NCBI GenBank assembly: GCA_004172935.1
Contig: SDZD01000003.1
Span: 62,001 to 126,000, forward strand
Origin: a bacterium
GTDB taxonomy: Bacteria; Armatimonadota; Abditibacteriia; Abditibacteriales; Abditibacteriaceae
DNA length: 64,000 nucleotides
Reading direction: 5' to 3'
The position numbers were made by a program, and so were the translations under genes. Positions within the stretch are counted from its first letter, which is position 1; each line of letters starts with the position of its first letter. Below are positions 18,048-26,951 of the stretch, in pieces. The notes under the pieces were generated by a model. That model saw only the letters and a program-made list of their open reading frames with translations. It did no database searches and had not been told where the DNA came from.

Positions 18048-19940
18048 TTAGCCTCCGCGTCGTACTGTGACGCCGGGGCCGCGAGGGCGCTCTCTGGTGT
18101 CACGGTCAACAGACGGGTCTTTGCGAGGTTCCTCTTTGGGCTTTTCTTCCTTTGGTTTTTCCTCGCGTGGCTTGGGAGCCTCTTCACGAGGTTTTGGCTT
18201 CTCCTCGCGCGGCGGGTCTACACGAGGTTTAGGCGACTCTTCACGAGGCGGGTCAACACGAGGTTTAGGCGACTCCTCGCGAGGGCGCTCCACACGTGGC
18301 CTGGGCGACTCTTCGCGTGGTGGGTCTACACGCGGCTTAGGTGACTCTTCGCGCGGTGGCTCTACACGCGGGCGTGGCGACTCTTCGCGTGGCTTCTCCC
18401 ATGTGGTGCCGCCAGTATTCGTATTTGTCGGCGCGCTGGGTCGTTCCGGTTGTGGCTGTGGGGATGTCTGTGTCGGCTGATTGGGCTGCGGGTTATTTCT
18501 GGGCGGCTGTGGAGCCGTAGGGGCCGTTGGGCGTGGCGGGCGTAGTGACGGCGCGACCCATCCCCATTTTTTGTCGTACTCCTTATTCGGGTCTTTGATT
18601 GGTGTCTTAGGCGGCACAGGAGGCAAATTGCCTTTTGGGCCTATCGAGCCGGGGACGCCTTCGCCTGTCCAACCGCTCCATGAACCGCGTGGAGTGCCTG
18701 GTCGGGTGCCGCCGCCGTTACCATTGCCATTCCAACCGCCGGGGCGGCCACCGCCACCATTCCAGCCACCCGGCCGGCCTCCACCACCGCCATGCCAACC
18801 TCCATTCCAGCCACCGGGCCTTGTGGGGGGGACGTAAACAGGGGGCACATACACCGGAGGTACGTAGACAGGGGGCACGTAAACCGGAGGGTTATAGATG
18901 GGAGGGTTATAAATGGGAGGATTCGTTCCGCCATCCCATGTTCCGTCGTCGGTATTGCCACGGTCTACCCAGCCACCGTCAATGCCGCCATTCCAGCCAT
19001 CATCGGTGTTGTCCCATCCTGCCCCATTAGCGCCTTCTGGTTCGAAATAGGCGTCAAATTCACGAGTGCCTTGCTGTCCGCCCAAACGCAGCAATAGCAT
19101 TCGTGTGCCATCCAGCCGAATTTCGCCGCCGCCCAGTGGCTCGGCATTCGGGTCAGGGCGTGGCACATCGAAAACGCGGCGGTCAGCTTGTGTGGCGAAG
19201 GAGTCGAGGCGAAGTTCGAGGCGATTGGCCTCCGTCTGACGCCACTGCCCACCGAAGATATAGTTGCGGGGGCCAGCCAACACGATTTTGGCTGTGCCAT
19301 CGCGATTCAACTGCACATTGGCGCTGGAAAGCTGGATGGCCTGTCCATTATCTGTAAATTCGCCAGTGCCACTTTTTACCGTCGTGTATTCGGTCAACCG
19401 ATTGTTCTGAACCGGGTTCGGGACAATTCCGCCATTCTGGTTGCCGTTGGGGTCGGCTCCATCAAAGAGCAGGCGTCCCGTGATTGTTTTGGTTTCCCAC
19501 GGCGATCTTGTTACCACGCCATCCAAAGTGATTTCGACGGGACGGGGAGCCGCAACAGTGCCTTGAAGCGAAATGTGCGCGATGCCAACTAAGGTCTGAT
19601 TGCCAAATCCCTTGCGAAGGCCAATGGTGACGCCATCTTGATCGCTGACCCAAACGCCATCAACTTCCTGATTGGCGTTCCAGTTCTGCCAGTCGCCCTC
19701 GCGCCAACCCCAGTTGGTGTCGCGGGTTTGGCCGTCGAATTTGAGGCGTGCGTCGCCGTTCTCATCGAGTTCGATGCGCACTCGCTGCACGCTCTGTTTC
19801 TGGTCACCCCACGATACCTGCCCGGAGGTTTGAAAGCTCTGGCGCATCGAGCGTAGCTCCTGGGCACGCACTGGCGCGGAGCAAACGGTGGCCAGGCAGA
19901 CAACGCCCGCAATGGGCAGCAGAAATCGGGAGTGATTCAT
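18048..19940 (-). CDS. Secreted low-complexity protein with Gly/Pro repeats
   Basis: 630 residues; ATG 19940 has AAGGAAG 8 bases upstream. A signal peptide (about 1-26, cut after RAQ) precedes a beta-rich N-terminal region (about 30-300) with several Trp-rich and FDG motifs. Then come repeats of YNPPIYNPP/YVPPVYVPP, a Gly-Trp-Asn-rich segment, and a long C-terminal set of PREESPKPRVDPP units rich in Arg, Glu and Pro. Function unknown; it looks like an envelope or matrix protein. Repeat copy number may vary between strains. Confidence 0.8.
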   Translation of the reverse strand: MNHSRFLLPIAGVVCLATVCSAPVRAQELRSMRQSFQTSGQVSWGDQKQSVQRVRIELDENGDARLKFDGQTRDTNWGWREGDWQNWNANQEVDGVWVSDQDGVTIGLRKGFGNQTLVGIAHISLQGTVAAPRPVEITLDGVVTRSPWETKTITGRLLFDGADPNGNQNGGIVPNPVQNNRLTEYTTVKSGTGEFTDNGQAIQLSSANVQLNRDGTAKIVLAGPRNYIFGGQWRQTEANRLELRLDSFATQADRRVFDVPRPDPNAEPLGGGEIRLDGTRMLLLRLGGQQGTREFDAYFEPEGANGAGWDNTDDGWNGGIDGGWVDRGNTDDGTWDGGTNPPIYNPPIYNPPVYVPPVYVPPVYVPPVYVPPTRPGGWNGGWHGGGGGRPGGWNGGGGRPGGWNGNGNGGGTRPGTPRGSWSGWTGEGVPGSIGPKGNLPPVPPKTPIKDPNKEYDKKWGWVAPSLRPPRPTAPTAPQPPRNNPQPNQPTQTSPQPQPERPSAPTNTNTGGTTWEKPREESPRPRVEPPREESPKPRVDPPREESPRPRVERPREESPKPRVDPPREESPKPRVDPPREEKPKPREEAPKPREEKPKEEKPKEEPRKDPSVDRDTRERPRGPGVTVRRGG

Positions 19941-20077
19941 CGGGTTCTTCCTTCTCTAAAACGCAATTCCCGACGCCAGACAAAACGCATTGTTCACTGA
20001 TTTTTGTAACAACCTTTTTTCAGGGTTTTCTGCCCACTCAGCGGCGTTCGATTTGCCGCTTTTCTCTGCAAAATTTC

Positions 20078-20872
20078 ATGCTGACCGCGCTTCTTCCTAT
20101 TGGCGATGACAATTCCGACAGAGTTATTCAGCCTTACATTACCTACGCGCTTATCGCCATCAACATTCTCGTTTTCGTGTTGTTGCAACTCCCCAGCGAT
20201 TACTTCACCTACGCCTACTCGGTTGTGCCCAAAGAAATTCTGACGGGAGTAGATTTGGTCAAACCAAAATACATTCCTGAGTTGAGGGGCGCCATTCCAC
20301 AGGCTCCCGGCCCTTCGCCCATTTATCTCACTATTTTGTCGGCGATGTTCATGCATGGAGGTTGGGCGCACCTCGGCGGCAACATGCTCTATTTGTGGAT
20401 TTTCGGCGATAACGTCGAAGACGCAATGGGCCATGTCAAATTCTTGATTTTCTATCTGTTGTGCGGTCTGATCGCGACGCTGGCCCATGTCTTCGCAGCT
20501 AATGCGGCTGGTGGAGTCGATGTCTACATTCCTTCGTTGGGGGCCTCTGGTGCCATCGCGGGCGTGCTGGGCGCCTATCTTGTGCTTTTCCCACGCAAGA
20601 ACGTTCATGTGCTGGTTGGTTGGTTTGGCCTCATCTCTGTTCCAGCCTTTATCGTCATTGGTGGTTGGATCGCTTTGCAACTATTTTCGGGTGTATCGCG
20701 CGAATTCATCACCGAGCAGACACGCTCTTCGGGCGGTGGCGTGGCTTACTGGGCGCACGTGGGAGGCGCTGTGGCGGGTCTCATTCTGGTTTGGATATTC
20801 CGTAATCCGCAAGTCCGGCAACGCGCCGACTCGCGTGCCCAAGGTTATCCCTCTAACTTCCCTCGCTATTGA
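20078..20872 (+). CDS. Rhomboid-family intramembrane serine protease
   Basis: 264 residues from ATG 20078. Hydrophobic helices begin with YITYALIAINILVFVLL. Rhomboid landmarks are GGWAHLGGNMLYLWIFGDNVE (HxxxN), LGASGAIAGVLG (GxSG nucleophile Ser) and AHVGGAVAGLI (catalytic His). It cleaves membrane proteins within the bilayer; substrates are unknown. ApaG and SirB1-like genes follow on the same strand with short gaps, so a three-gene transcript is possible. Confidence 0.93.
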   Translation: MLTALLPIGDDNSDRVIQPYITYALIAINILVFVLLQLPSDYFTYAYSVVPKEILTGVDLVKPKYIPELRGAIPQAPGPSPIYLTILSAMFMHGGWAHLGGNMLYLWIFGDNVEDAMGHVKFLIFYLLCGLIATLAHVFAANAAGGVDVYIPSLGASGAIAGVLGAYLVLFPRKNVHVLVGWFGLISVPAFIVIGGWIALQLFSGVSREFITEQTRSSGGGVAYWAHVGGAVAGLILVWIFRNPQVRQRADSRAQGYPSNFPRY

Positions 20873-20949
20873 AAGGAATCGGGAATTATCGGTTTTTTGT
20901 TCTGGAAATATTTTAAACTCGACTTAATCGGTTCCCGATTTTCTTGCTC

Positions 20950-21333
20950 ATGTCCACCTGCGAAACGCAAGGCGTGAAAGTTACGGCACGCCCTTCCTAT
21001 CTCGTCGAACAGTCCACACCCGATCAGGAGCGCTGGGTTTGGTCTTATCAAATCACAATCGTCAACGAAAGCGACGATACGGTTCAGCTCGTTGACCGCC
21101 ATTGGGTAGTTACCAATGCTGGCGGTGAAGTCGAGGAGGTACGTGGAGAAGGTGTTATCGGCCAACAACCAGTGCTGTCGCCAGGGCAGGAGTTTAAATA
21201 CGAAAGTTTTTGCCCCTTGAGCACAGACTTTGGTTTTATGCGCGGCTCTTATGGCATGATGCGAAGTGATGGCACTCGCTTCGAGGCCACTATCGCGCCG
21301 TTTGTGCTGCTGCTCCCGGCACTCCTGAACTAA
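20950..21333 (+). CDS. apaG: ApaG domain protein
   Basis: 127 residues from ATG 20950. The whole protein is one ApaG fold: GVKVTARPSYL, WVWSYQITIVNESDDTVQL, RHWVVTNAGGEVEEVRGEGVIGQ and the closing beta segments with RGSYGM. It is a stand-alone fibronectin-III-like beta sandwich of uncertain role (linked to Mg2+/Co2+ phenotypes and possibly diadenosine or pyrophosphate binding). It starts 77 bases after the rhomboid gene and 23 bases before the SirB1-like gene. Confidence 0.95.
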   Translation: MSTCETQGVKVTARPSYLVEQSTPDQERWVWSYQITIVNESDDTVQLVDRHWVVTNAGGEVEEVRGEGVIGQQPVLSPGQEFKYESFCPLSTDFGFMRGSYGMMRSDGTRFEATIAPFVLLLPALLN

Positions 21334-21356
21334 AGTTCACAACTAAAGTCTGCGTT

Positions 21357-22181
21357 ATGACTGATCTGCCGTTCCTGCTGCGTCTGGTTGACGACCCTTC
21401 GCCTCGCGTCGCCTCCAAGGTCGCCGAGCGTCTGCTCGCCTATGGCCCGCAGGTATGGCGCGAAATCGAAGAACAGCAGGTGCCGCTGTCCGACTCGCAG
21501 CGAATGGCCCTCGAAACTTTGTTCGTATTCCCCGCACCCACTTACGACGAGAACTCAACCGACCGTTTGTGGCAGGAGTGGGGCGAACTGGGCGCCACCC
21601 CCGGCGAAATTGCTTATCTCGAACGCGGCTTGTTCGCTCTCGCCAGTTGGCAAAGCGGCGCCGACGTTTCGGAGCGCGGCGCTCATTTGCTCGACCGTTT
21701 AGCGACCGAGTTTCGCGCCTTCGGCGATGCCCGCGATGCCCTCGCTCTCGCCCAGTTCCTCTTCGATTTCTGTGGTCTGCGCGGTGCCCCGCCTACCGAG
21801 TTTTATGAACCTCGCAATTCCAACTTGCTCTTTGTGTTGGAAGAAGGCAGTGGCCTCCCCATTTCTCTTTGCTGCATCTTCATTTTGGTCGGCGCCAGAG
21901 TAGGGCTGCGCATCGAAGGCTGCAATTTTCCCGGCCATTTTCTGACCCGCGATAGCCGTCTCCAGCGTGTCTTCGATCCCTACAATCGTGGGCAAATGCT
22001 CAGTGCCCGCGAAGTCGCCATCCTCGAAAAAGCCGCCCCCGGTGAAATGAGGTCCGCCGCCACCGCCCGCGAAATCATCGCCCGCGTGCTGCGCAACCTC
22101 TCTGTCGCCTACCACCACAACGGCGACACCGAAGCCTCCGGCCTCATGCTCAGCTTACTTCGCGCCATGGACGGCGACTGA
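21357..22181 (+). CDS. SirB1/transglutaminase-like family protein
   Basis: 274 residues. The core NLLFVLEEGSGLPISLCCIF, RIEGCNFPGHFLTR and VFDPYNRGQML fits the SirB1 family (PF13369), a transglutaminase-like fold. Cys in SLCC, His in PGHF and Asp in FDPYN sit where a triad would, but catalysis is unproven in the family. The first ~100 residues are a helical HEAT-like region (DDPSPRVASKVAERLL), also seen in relatives. Confidence 0.85.
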   Translation: MTDLPFLLRLVDDPSPRVASKVAERLLAYGPQVWREIEEQQVPLSDSQRMALETLFVFPAPTYDENSTDRLWQEWGELGATPGEIAYLERGLFALASWQSGADVSERGAHLLDRLATEFRAFGDARDALALAQFLFDFCGLRGAPPTEFYEPRNSNLLFVLEEGSGLPISLCCIFILVGARVGLRIEGCNFPGHFLTRDSRLQRVFDPYNRGQMLSAREVAILEKAAPGEMRSAATAREIIARVLRNLSVAYHHNGDTEASGLMLSLLRAMDGD

Positions 22182-22207
22182 AGCAAACGCGGAAGCCAGT
22201 TTCCGCG

Positions 22208-23260
22208 TTACCCAAATCCCATCGCCCGTTTCAATTTCTCCCATCGCTCAGGAGGCAAACTACCACCCGATGCCTGATCGTGGCCATGCCCGAAATATCC
22301 CTCGCCTTCTCCTGCATCAAGTGATTTTAAAAAGTCCAATACGCTCTTTCCTTTCGCCGAACGCGCTGAGAAATTGATTCGGTTCGGCATGTAACCCGTA
22401 TTAGCGACAACCACATGGAACTTGGGCAATCGTCCCCGCCATATCTGCGCGATAAGAGGATGAATCTGGCACGGCGAATTAACCTGAATCAGCGCCACCT
22501 CGCCCGCGAATTTAGGTGCCGATTTTTTGCCTTCATCCATCGCGCGCTTTACTTCCTGCCGCGCTTTCCGCAGCCCCTGAGACGACTCCGAATCCGACTC
22601 GCATAACTCTTTGGGACTGGAATGCTCACGCAGCGCTTGTAACGCGATTTCAGGCCGAAAATCCGAAGAACGGCGCGGTGCATTCACTAATGCCGTCGCT
22701 TCTTTGAGCCATTTCGCTGTGTACTTCTTCTTGCAAATGTCGATAAGCGGCCACGGCGCTTTTTCGCCCAAATCCGACAGCGCCCCAATCACCGCAATCC
22801 AATCCAAATCCTCGACTTTCGCTACCGCGCTTCCTAACTCAAACACCATCCATGAGGTATTGGGTATCGGCTCCCAATCGTAGCCTGAAATCAGTGTGTC
22901 GCCTTCGGGGCTTCCTTCTGGCCGATGATGGTCGATAAAGCACGCGGGCACACCGTCCAAGACCTTTTCGCTCCGACTGCCCAAATCGAGAATAAAGCTG
23001 AATTCAGGACTTGTCGCCGCTAAGCGCCTTCTATTTTCGGGCGTCCAGACATTGCGTTCCCGGTCAGGAAGTACGGTCTGAATCGGATGCCCCGCGCGCT
23101 CCAAAACGCGCTCGAAAACCCCAGCTGCTGCCAGACCATCAGCATCGACATCGAAAACGGCGCTCACTCGCTTCGGCAGTCCTTCGACTACCGAAGCGAA
23201 TGTGGTTCGCACCCCATCGAAGTTGGCTTCAAGATCGGGGTTCGAGCCAACGAGCATCAT
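22208..23260 (-). CDS. DHH-family phosphoesterase (RecJ/NrnA-like)
   Basis: 350 residues. FDVDADGLAAAGVFERVL (metal-binding DxD), FILDLGSR and ACFIDHHRPEG (DHH) place it among DHH phosphoesterases, which hydrolyse short oligonucleotides, cyclic dinucleotides or single-stranded DNA. The C-terminal part (GEGYFGHGHDQASGG) resembles the DHHA1 substrate-binding lobe. Its ATG overlaps the stop of the PIN-like gene upstream (23257-23260), implying coupled translation. Exact substrate unknown. Confidence 0.85.
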   Translation of the reverse strand: MMLVGSNPDLEANFDGVRTTFASVVEGLPKRVSAVFDVDADGLAAAGVFERVLERAGHPIQTVLPDRERNVWTPENRRRLAATSPEFSFILDLGSRSEKVLDGVPACFIDHHRPEGSPEGDTLISGYDWEPIPNTSWMVFELGSAVAKVEDLDWIAVIGALSDLGEKAPWPLIDICKKKYTAKWLKEATALVNAPRRSSDFRPEIALQALREHSSPKELCESDSESSQGLRKARQEVKRAMDEGKKSAPKFAGEVALIQVNSPCQIHPLIAQIWRGRLPKFHVVVANTGYMPNRINFSARSAKGKSVLDFLKSLDAGEGEGYFGHGHDQASGGSLPPERWEKLKRAMGFG

Positions 23261-23943
23261 GCCAGAACTACGACCTCAAGCCCCGCGACGTTCTGGAAGA
23301 TTTCCGGTGTCAGTGTCACTAACGGGATTTCGTGTGCCAGAGCTGTTGCCGCAATCAGCGCATCCAAAGCCGAAAGTTCGCCATCGCCAGTGAGCATTAA
23401 TTGCACTGCGCGGTTCGATGCCATCGGTCCCAGTGAAAGCACTGCAAATGGCGCTACAAACTCGTGGACTCGCTGCCTCTGCCCCTCATCCTCGCAGCCT
23501 TCCAAAAGCGACAAATAAGTTGGTGTCGCCAATCGCACCTCGACGGGGAGCGTCGCCCAGAAGGTTCGAGTTGCCTCGCCACCCAACGCCAAATCGAGCG
23601 CCACGCTGCTATGAACAACGACGGGTGTGCCTGGAAGCAATTGCGACACCGTTTCGGCCCACTCCGAATCAGCGGCAGTGTCAGGCAATTCGATGTGCGA
23701 CCACATGCCGCGAATGGCATCGGCCCCAGTTGCTCCTTGAACATGCGGGGTATTCAGCACGGCATGTCCACGTTCGCGCGCTTTCCAGGCGGCGGGGTCA
23801 GTCACCGAAAGGTCAGGCGCCTTCGCCATCGGAAACAAGTTTTTAGGAGCTTCAATCTTCAGCCCTAAAGCCTTGCCCAACCGCTCTCGCTCATCGCGCG
23901 GTAACTGAACCGCAAGAGACATAATATCTTCAAAAAGAGACAT
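23257..23943 (-). CDS. PIN-like domain protein with degraded active site
   Basis: 228 residues from ATG 23943. The first ~30 residues (SLFEDIMSLAVQLPRDERERL) resemble the N-terminus of small antitoxin-type proteins; 105-225 is PIN/VapC-like, ending DALIAATALAHEIPLVTLTPEIF. Where VapC enzymes have VDSS the sequence is VVHSS (His111 for Asp), and the usual Glu before the LxxG turn is Ser145; Asp194 remains. Two of the core metal-binding acids are therefore gone, so ribonuclease activity is doubtful. It overlaps the DHH gene by 4 bases. Confidence 0.75.
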   Translation of the reverse strand: MSLFEDIMSLAVQLPRDERERLGKALGLKIEAPKNLFPMAKAPDLSVTDPAAWKARERGHAVLNTPHVQGATGADAIRGMWSHIELPDTAADSEWAETVSQLLPGTPVVVHSSVALDLALGGEATRTFWATLPVEVRLATPTYLSLLEGCEDEGQRQRVHEFVAPFAVLSLGPMASNRAVQLMLTGDGELSALDALIAATALAHEIPLVTLTPEIFQNVAGLEVVVLA

Positions 23944-24063
23944 AAAAAGAAAACCTCGCAAAGCATACACCGCGCCCCCCTCCACTCCGCAAAGAACACC
24001 CCAATAAAACCTCGCCAGCACCACAATAGAAAACGCTTTTATTCTTCATCCCATACTCCTTCG

Positions 24064-24651
24064 ATGCCAAATTCGTCCCCCGGTAAAATCATTTTGCTGA
24101 ACGGCGCATCCAGCGCAGGAAAATCCACGCTCTGCCAATCTCTGCAAACACATCTGGATGAACCCTTCCTCCAATTCTCGCTCGACTTCTTTATGTTCGG
24201 CGGTAAAGTCCTCCCGCCGCGCCGCGAGCGCAGTGGCCCATTCGCGTGGTCAAATATCCGTCCCCACTTATTCGAGGGCTACTATAACTGCCTGCCCGCT
24301 TTAGCCACGGCTGGCAATAATTTGGTCATTGACTATATCATCGAGACGCAACAACAGCTGCACTCTCTGGTGCAAAAACTAGAAGCCTACGATGTCTTTT
24401 TTGTTGGCGTTCGTTGCCCCCTTCCTGAACTGGAACGCCGCGAACAACTGCGCGGAGATCGAGGAACAGGCGATGCCAAGCGCGATTATGAAACCGTTCA
24501 CACCTTCAGTTCCTACGATATGGAAATTGACTCGACTCGTGAGCCAGATTATAATGCCCATCAAATAATTGCTGCATGGAAGGCGCGTAAGCGCCCCAGC
24601 GTCTTCGACATCATGGCGAAAGCGTTACAGCAAAATACAAACAACTGCTGA
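24064..24651 (+). CDS. Chloramphenicol phosphotransferase-like kinase
   Basis: 195 residues. A P-loop at the start (IILLNGASSAGKSTL), FSLDFFMFGG, LVIDYIIE and VRCPLPELERREQLRGDR match the CPT family (PF07931), small P-loop kinases that include chloramphenicol 3-O-phosphotransferase. Most relatives are not resistance enzymes, so the substrate is open. CATACT lies 6 bases before the ATG, suggesting a near-leaderless transcript. It is transcribed away from the PIN/DHH pair. Confidence 0.88.
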   Translation: MPNSSPGKIILLNGASSAGKSTLCQSLQTHLDEPFLQFSLDFFMFGGKVLPPRRERSGPFAWSNIRPHLFEGYYNCLPALATAGNNLVIDYIIETQQQLHSLVQKLEAYDVFFVGVRCPLPELERREQLRGDRGTGDAKRDYETVHTFSSYDMEIDSTREPDYNAHQIIAAWKARKRPSVFDIMAKALQQNTNNC

Positions 24652-24808
24652 GGTGACGAGATGAGACTACTCTGTCCGGTGCCCGAATCAACAACTGTTT
24701 CCCCAATTTTCTTCTGACAAAATCTCTTTTCAATCGGGAACGCGCCGCTATACTTCGAGTCACTCGAATCAATGAAATCATTGGCGGAGTCGTAGCCGCC
24801 ATGCCACC

Positions 24809-25624
24809 ATGATTAAAACAACGCCCTTTGCTTTACCCCGCCCCGCACAAGCTTCGCCTCAATCAAAGTCGAGGGCGCGTCAGCACGCCATCAAAGCCTC
24901 CAGGTCGCGTGCTGCGACTCAATCCCAAACTCAGCCCAGCTTAAGCGCCCTTTTCCCCGCCCCGCTTCCAGTGCCCGAAATCAGCGCCGCTCAGGCCCGC
25001 GAAATCATGGCTCAAGGCTCGTCCAAACCCAAATCGAAAGCGAAACCCGTTTCTGCCGCGCCCATTGTATCTCAGCCAGTATCTGCACCTAAAATCGAAA
25101 CTATCATGCCGTCCACATCGCCCGCTCCAAAGAAAACACCGCGAACCGCCAAAAGCAAAGCCCCCGCGCCCACGATAGCTCCAGAACCTATCATCGTCGC
25201 CACTCCTATCGAGTCCGCCCCTGTTGAAGCCGTCGCCGCCATCGTCGAAAAAACCGCCCCGAAAAAAGCGGCAGCCGGAGTCAAAAAAGCCCGCCGCCCG
25301 CGCGTACCGGTTAACCTCGCCGAGCAATACGGCCAGAACCTCTCTAAGCGCGTAGAAAACGGCGTCGAAATCCCCAGCGAAGAAGACACCCCCAAAAAGC
25401 GTCTCAACCGCGCTGAACGTCAAGCCCGCCGCGAGTTAATGACCCCCGACGACGACCTGATGGCCCGCCTACATCGAGTTCATAACGCCATCCCCAGCGC
25501 CAAACCCATCAAGCGCCCCAAAGGTTGGCGCTTTGACTGCGGACGCTGCGGCCAGACCTCCTTCTTCCAAACCAGCGGAGCCATTTGCACCTGCGGCGCC
25601 CTGGCCATCAAAGAGGCCAACTAA
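24809..25624 (+). CDS. Ala/Pro/Lys-rich protein with C-terminal zinc ribbon
   Basis: 271 residues. The first ~170 are disordered (Ala, Pro, Ser, Lys) with no signal peptide. A basic middle (VKKARRPRVP, RLNRAERQARRELM) leads to a compact C-terminus with CGRC and CTCG about 15 residues apart, a probable zinc ribbon. The basic tail plus zinc finger suggest nucleic-acid or ribosome binding; no known family recognised. The ATG at 24809 is preceded by TATACT at 24749-24754, possibly its -10 box. Confidence 0.72.
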   Translation: MIKTTPFALPRPAQASPQSKSRARQHAIKASRSRAATQSQTQPSLSALFPAPLPVPEISAAQAREIMAQGSSKPKSKAKPVSAAPIVSQPVSAPKIETIMPSTSPAPKKTPRTAKSKAPAPTIAPEPIIVATPIESAPVEAVAAIVEKTAPKKAAAGVKKARRPRVPVNLAEQYGQNLSKRVENGVEIPSEEDTPKKRLNRAERQARRELMTPDDDLMARLHRVHNAIPSAKPIKRPKGWRFDCGRCGQTSFFQTSGAICTCGALAIKEAN

Positions 25625-25667
25625 GCCCACACATTCCTCCCCCTCTGCCCCTCCAAAAACTAAACCA

Positions 25668-25745
25668 ACTCCCTCTAGAACCACATCTCCTCTCTAAAAT
25701 CCCTCTGTGCCTCTTATGCTCCTCTGTGTTCTCTGTGTTTAAAAA
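25668..25745. repeat. CT/TG-rich low-complexity spacer
   Basis: Between the zinc-ribbon gene and the ABC gene the sequence is a string of CCTCTGTG / CTCTGTGTT variants plus CCCTCTAG and CTCCTCTC pieces. It is not coding in either direction and resembles short degenerate intergenic repeats known in several phyla. No other copy was seen in the window. Confidence 0.4.
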
Positions 25746-25763
25746 TTCCCCTTTGGTGAGCTA

Positions 25764-26435
25764 TCAAGAAATAAACCGCCCATCGCTCATCTCGCGTGTG
25801 ACATCCGCCACCTGAGCCGCCTCGCGCGAGTGCGTTACCATCACGACCGTTTTGCCGTTCTGACGAGCTAGTGTGGAAAGCGCGTCCAACACCGCGCGCG
25901 CCGAAGCCGAGTCGAGGTTGCCCGTCGGCTCGTCGGCCAAAATCAATTGCGGGTCGTTAATAAGCGCGCGCGCCACAGCCACACGCTGCATTTCGCCGCC
26001 CGAAAGTAAGCTCGCGCTCTGGTCCAGTCGGTGTCCTAGTCCCACCGTTTCCAGCAGCGCACGAGCACGCTCCATGCTGTCGCGTTTGGGTTTGCCACAC
26101 AACAGCGCGGGCAAAGCCGCGTTCTCCGTCGCCGATAGCAACGGCATCAGATTGAAGAACTGGAACACGATGCCCACTGTATGACGCCGATATTGGGTCA
26201 GCCCCTTCTCATCGAGCGAAGCCACATTCTTACCATCGACCCACACCTCACCATTGGTTGGCCGATCCATGCCGCCCAGCAGGTTCAGTAGCGTCGATTT
26301 TCCACACCCAGAGCGCCCCAGAATCGCCAGAAACTCACCGCGCCCCACGCTCAGGTTCACTCCCTGTAGCGCATGGACGCGGCGTTCCTCCACCTCATAC
26401 GACTTCTCAACCGTGTTCAACTCAATGAGCGCCAT
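25764..26435 (-). CDS. ABC transporter ATP-binding protein (LolD/MacB type)
   Basis: 223 residues. Walker A GRSGCGKSTLL, Q-loop FQFFNLMPLLSATEN, signature LLSGGEMQR, Walker B LILADEPTGNLD and switch His in VMVTHSRE are all intact. The MPLLSATENAALPALL style is that of LolD/MacB/FtsE importers and lipoprotein or peptide exporters. No permease gene is next to it, so the membrane partner is elsewhere. It follows the Nudix gene by 26 bases in a minus-strand operon. Confidence 0.93.
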   Translation of the reverse strand: MALIELNTVEKSYEVEERRVHALQGVNLSVGRGEFLAILGRSGCGKSTLLNLLGGMDRPTNGEVWVDGKNVASLDEKGLTQYRRHTVGIVFQFFNLMPLLSATENAALPALLCGKPKRDSMERARALLETVGLGHRLDQSASLLSGGEMQRVAVARALINDPQLILADEPTGNLDSASARAVLDALSTLARQNGKTVVMVTHSREAAQVADVTREMSDGRFIS

Positions 26436-26461
26436 AATTAAAAATCAACGTTCCTAATGCT

Positions 26462-26920
26462 TCAGCGTGAATCCGTGAACTGATACAGCGGTAACTCCGC
26501 ATCCAGCAAGCGCTTTTTCGCCGACCGAGGCAGCAAATTCGCCTCTGCGATGTCGCCCAATGGCAACCAGTGAAAGTTCTTCCAGCTTTCGGGGCTTTCG
26601 ATTGTGCCATCTGCGCGAGTTTTCTCCCCAGAAATCGTGGCCTGATAGAACAGCGTCAGTTCGTGGCGGGCTTTCTCATCCTTCTCGCGTCCAGGATAAA
26701 TATCTTCGGTGACGAACGCCAACTCGCCCACTTCGCAGGTTGCCGCGAGTTCTTCCTCGATTTCGCGTTTCAACGCATCAATGCAGCTTTCGCCCGGATC
26801 GACATGCCCGCCGGGCAGGGCCACATAACGCTCTCCGGTTTTCTTGTTGCTGTTGCCATTCACAAGCAAAGCGCCATCTTTAATCAAAATGGCGCGTGCA
26901 ATCAGGTCGCGGTCTTTCAT
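26462..26920 (-). CDS. Nudix hydrolase
   Basis: 152 residues from ATG 26920. Nudix box GGHVDPGESCIDALKREIEEEL has the metal-binding Glu cluster; the usual Gly near its end is Ala. LPGGHVDPGE resembles enzymes acting on nucleotide or sugar nucleotide diphosphates; the substrate cannot be read from sequence. It lies between the sugar dehydrogenase gene (31 bases) and the ABC ATPase gene (26 bases), probably one operon. Confidence 0.92.
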   Translation of the reverse strand: MKDRDLIARAILIKDGALLVNGNSNKKTGERYVALPGGHVDPGESCIDALKREIEEELAATCEVGELAFVTEDIYPGREKDEKARHELTLFYQATISGEKTRADGTIESPESWKNFHWLPLGDIAEANLLPRSAKKRLLDAELPLYQFTDSR

Positions 26921-26951
26921 ATTTCCCAGTGTGAGCGTTTTCTCGCCGAGC

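Noticed and set aside
24064..24651. Chloramphenicol resistance gene
   Set aside because: The CPT family is broad and most members are not resistance enzymes; nothing here shows drug specificity.
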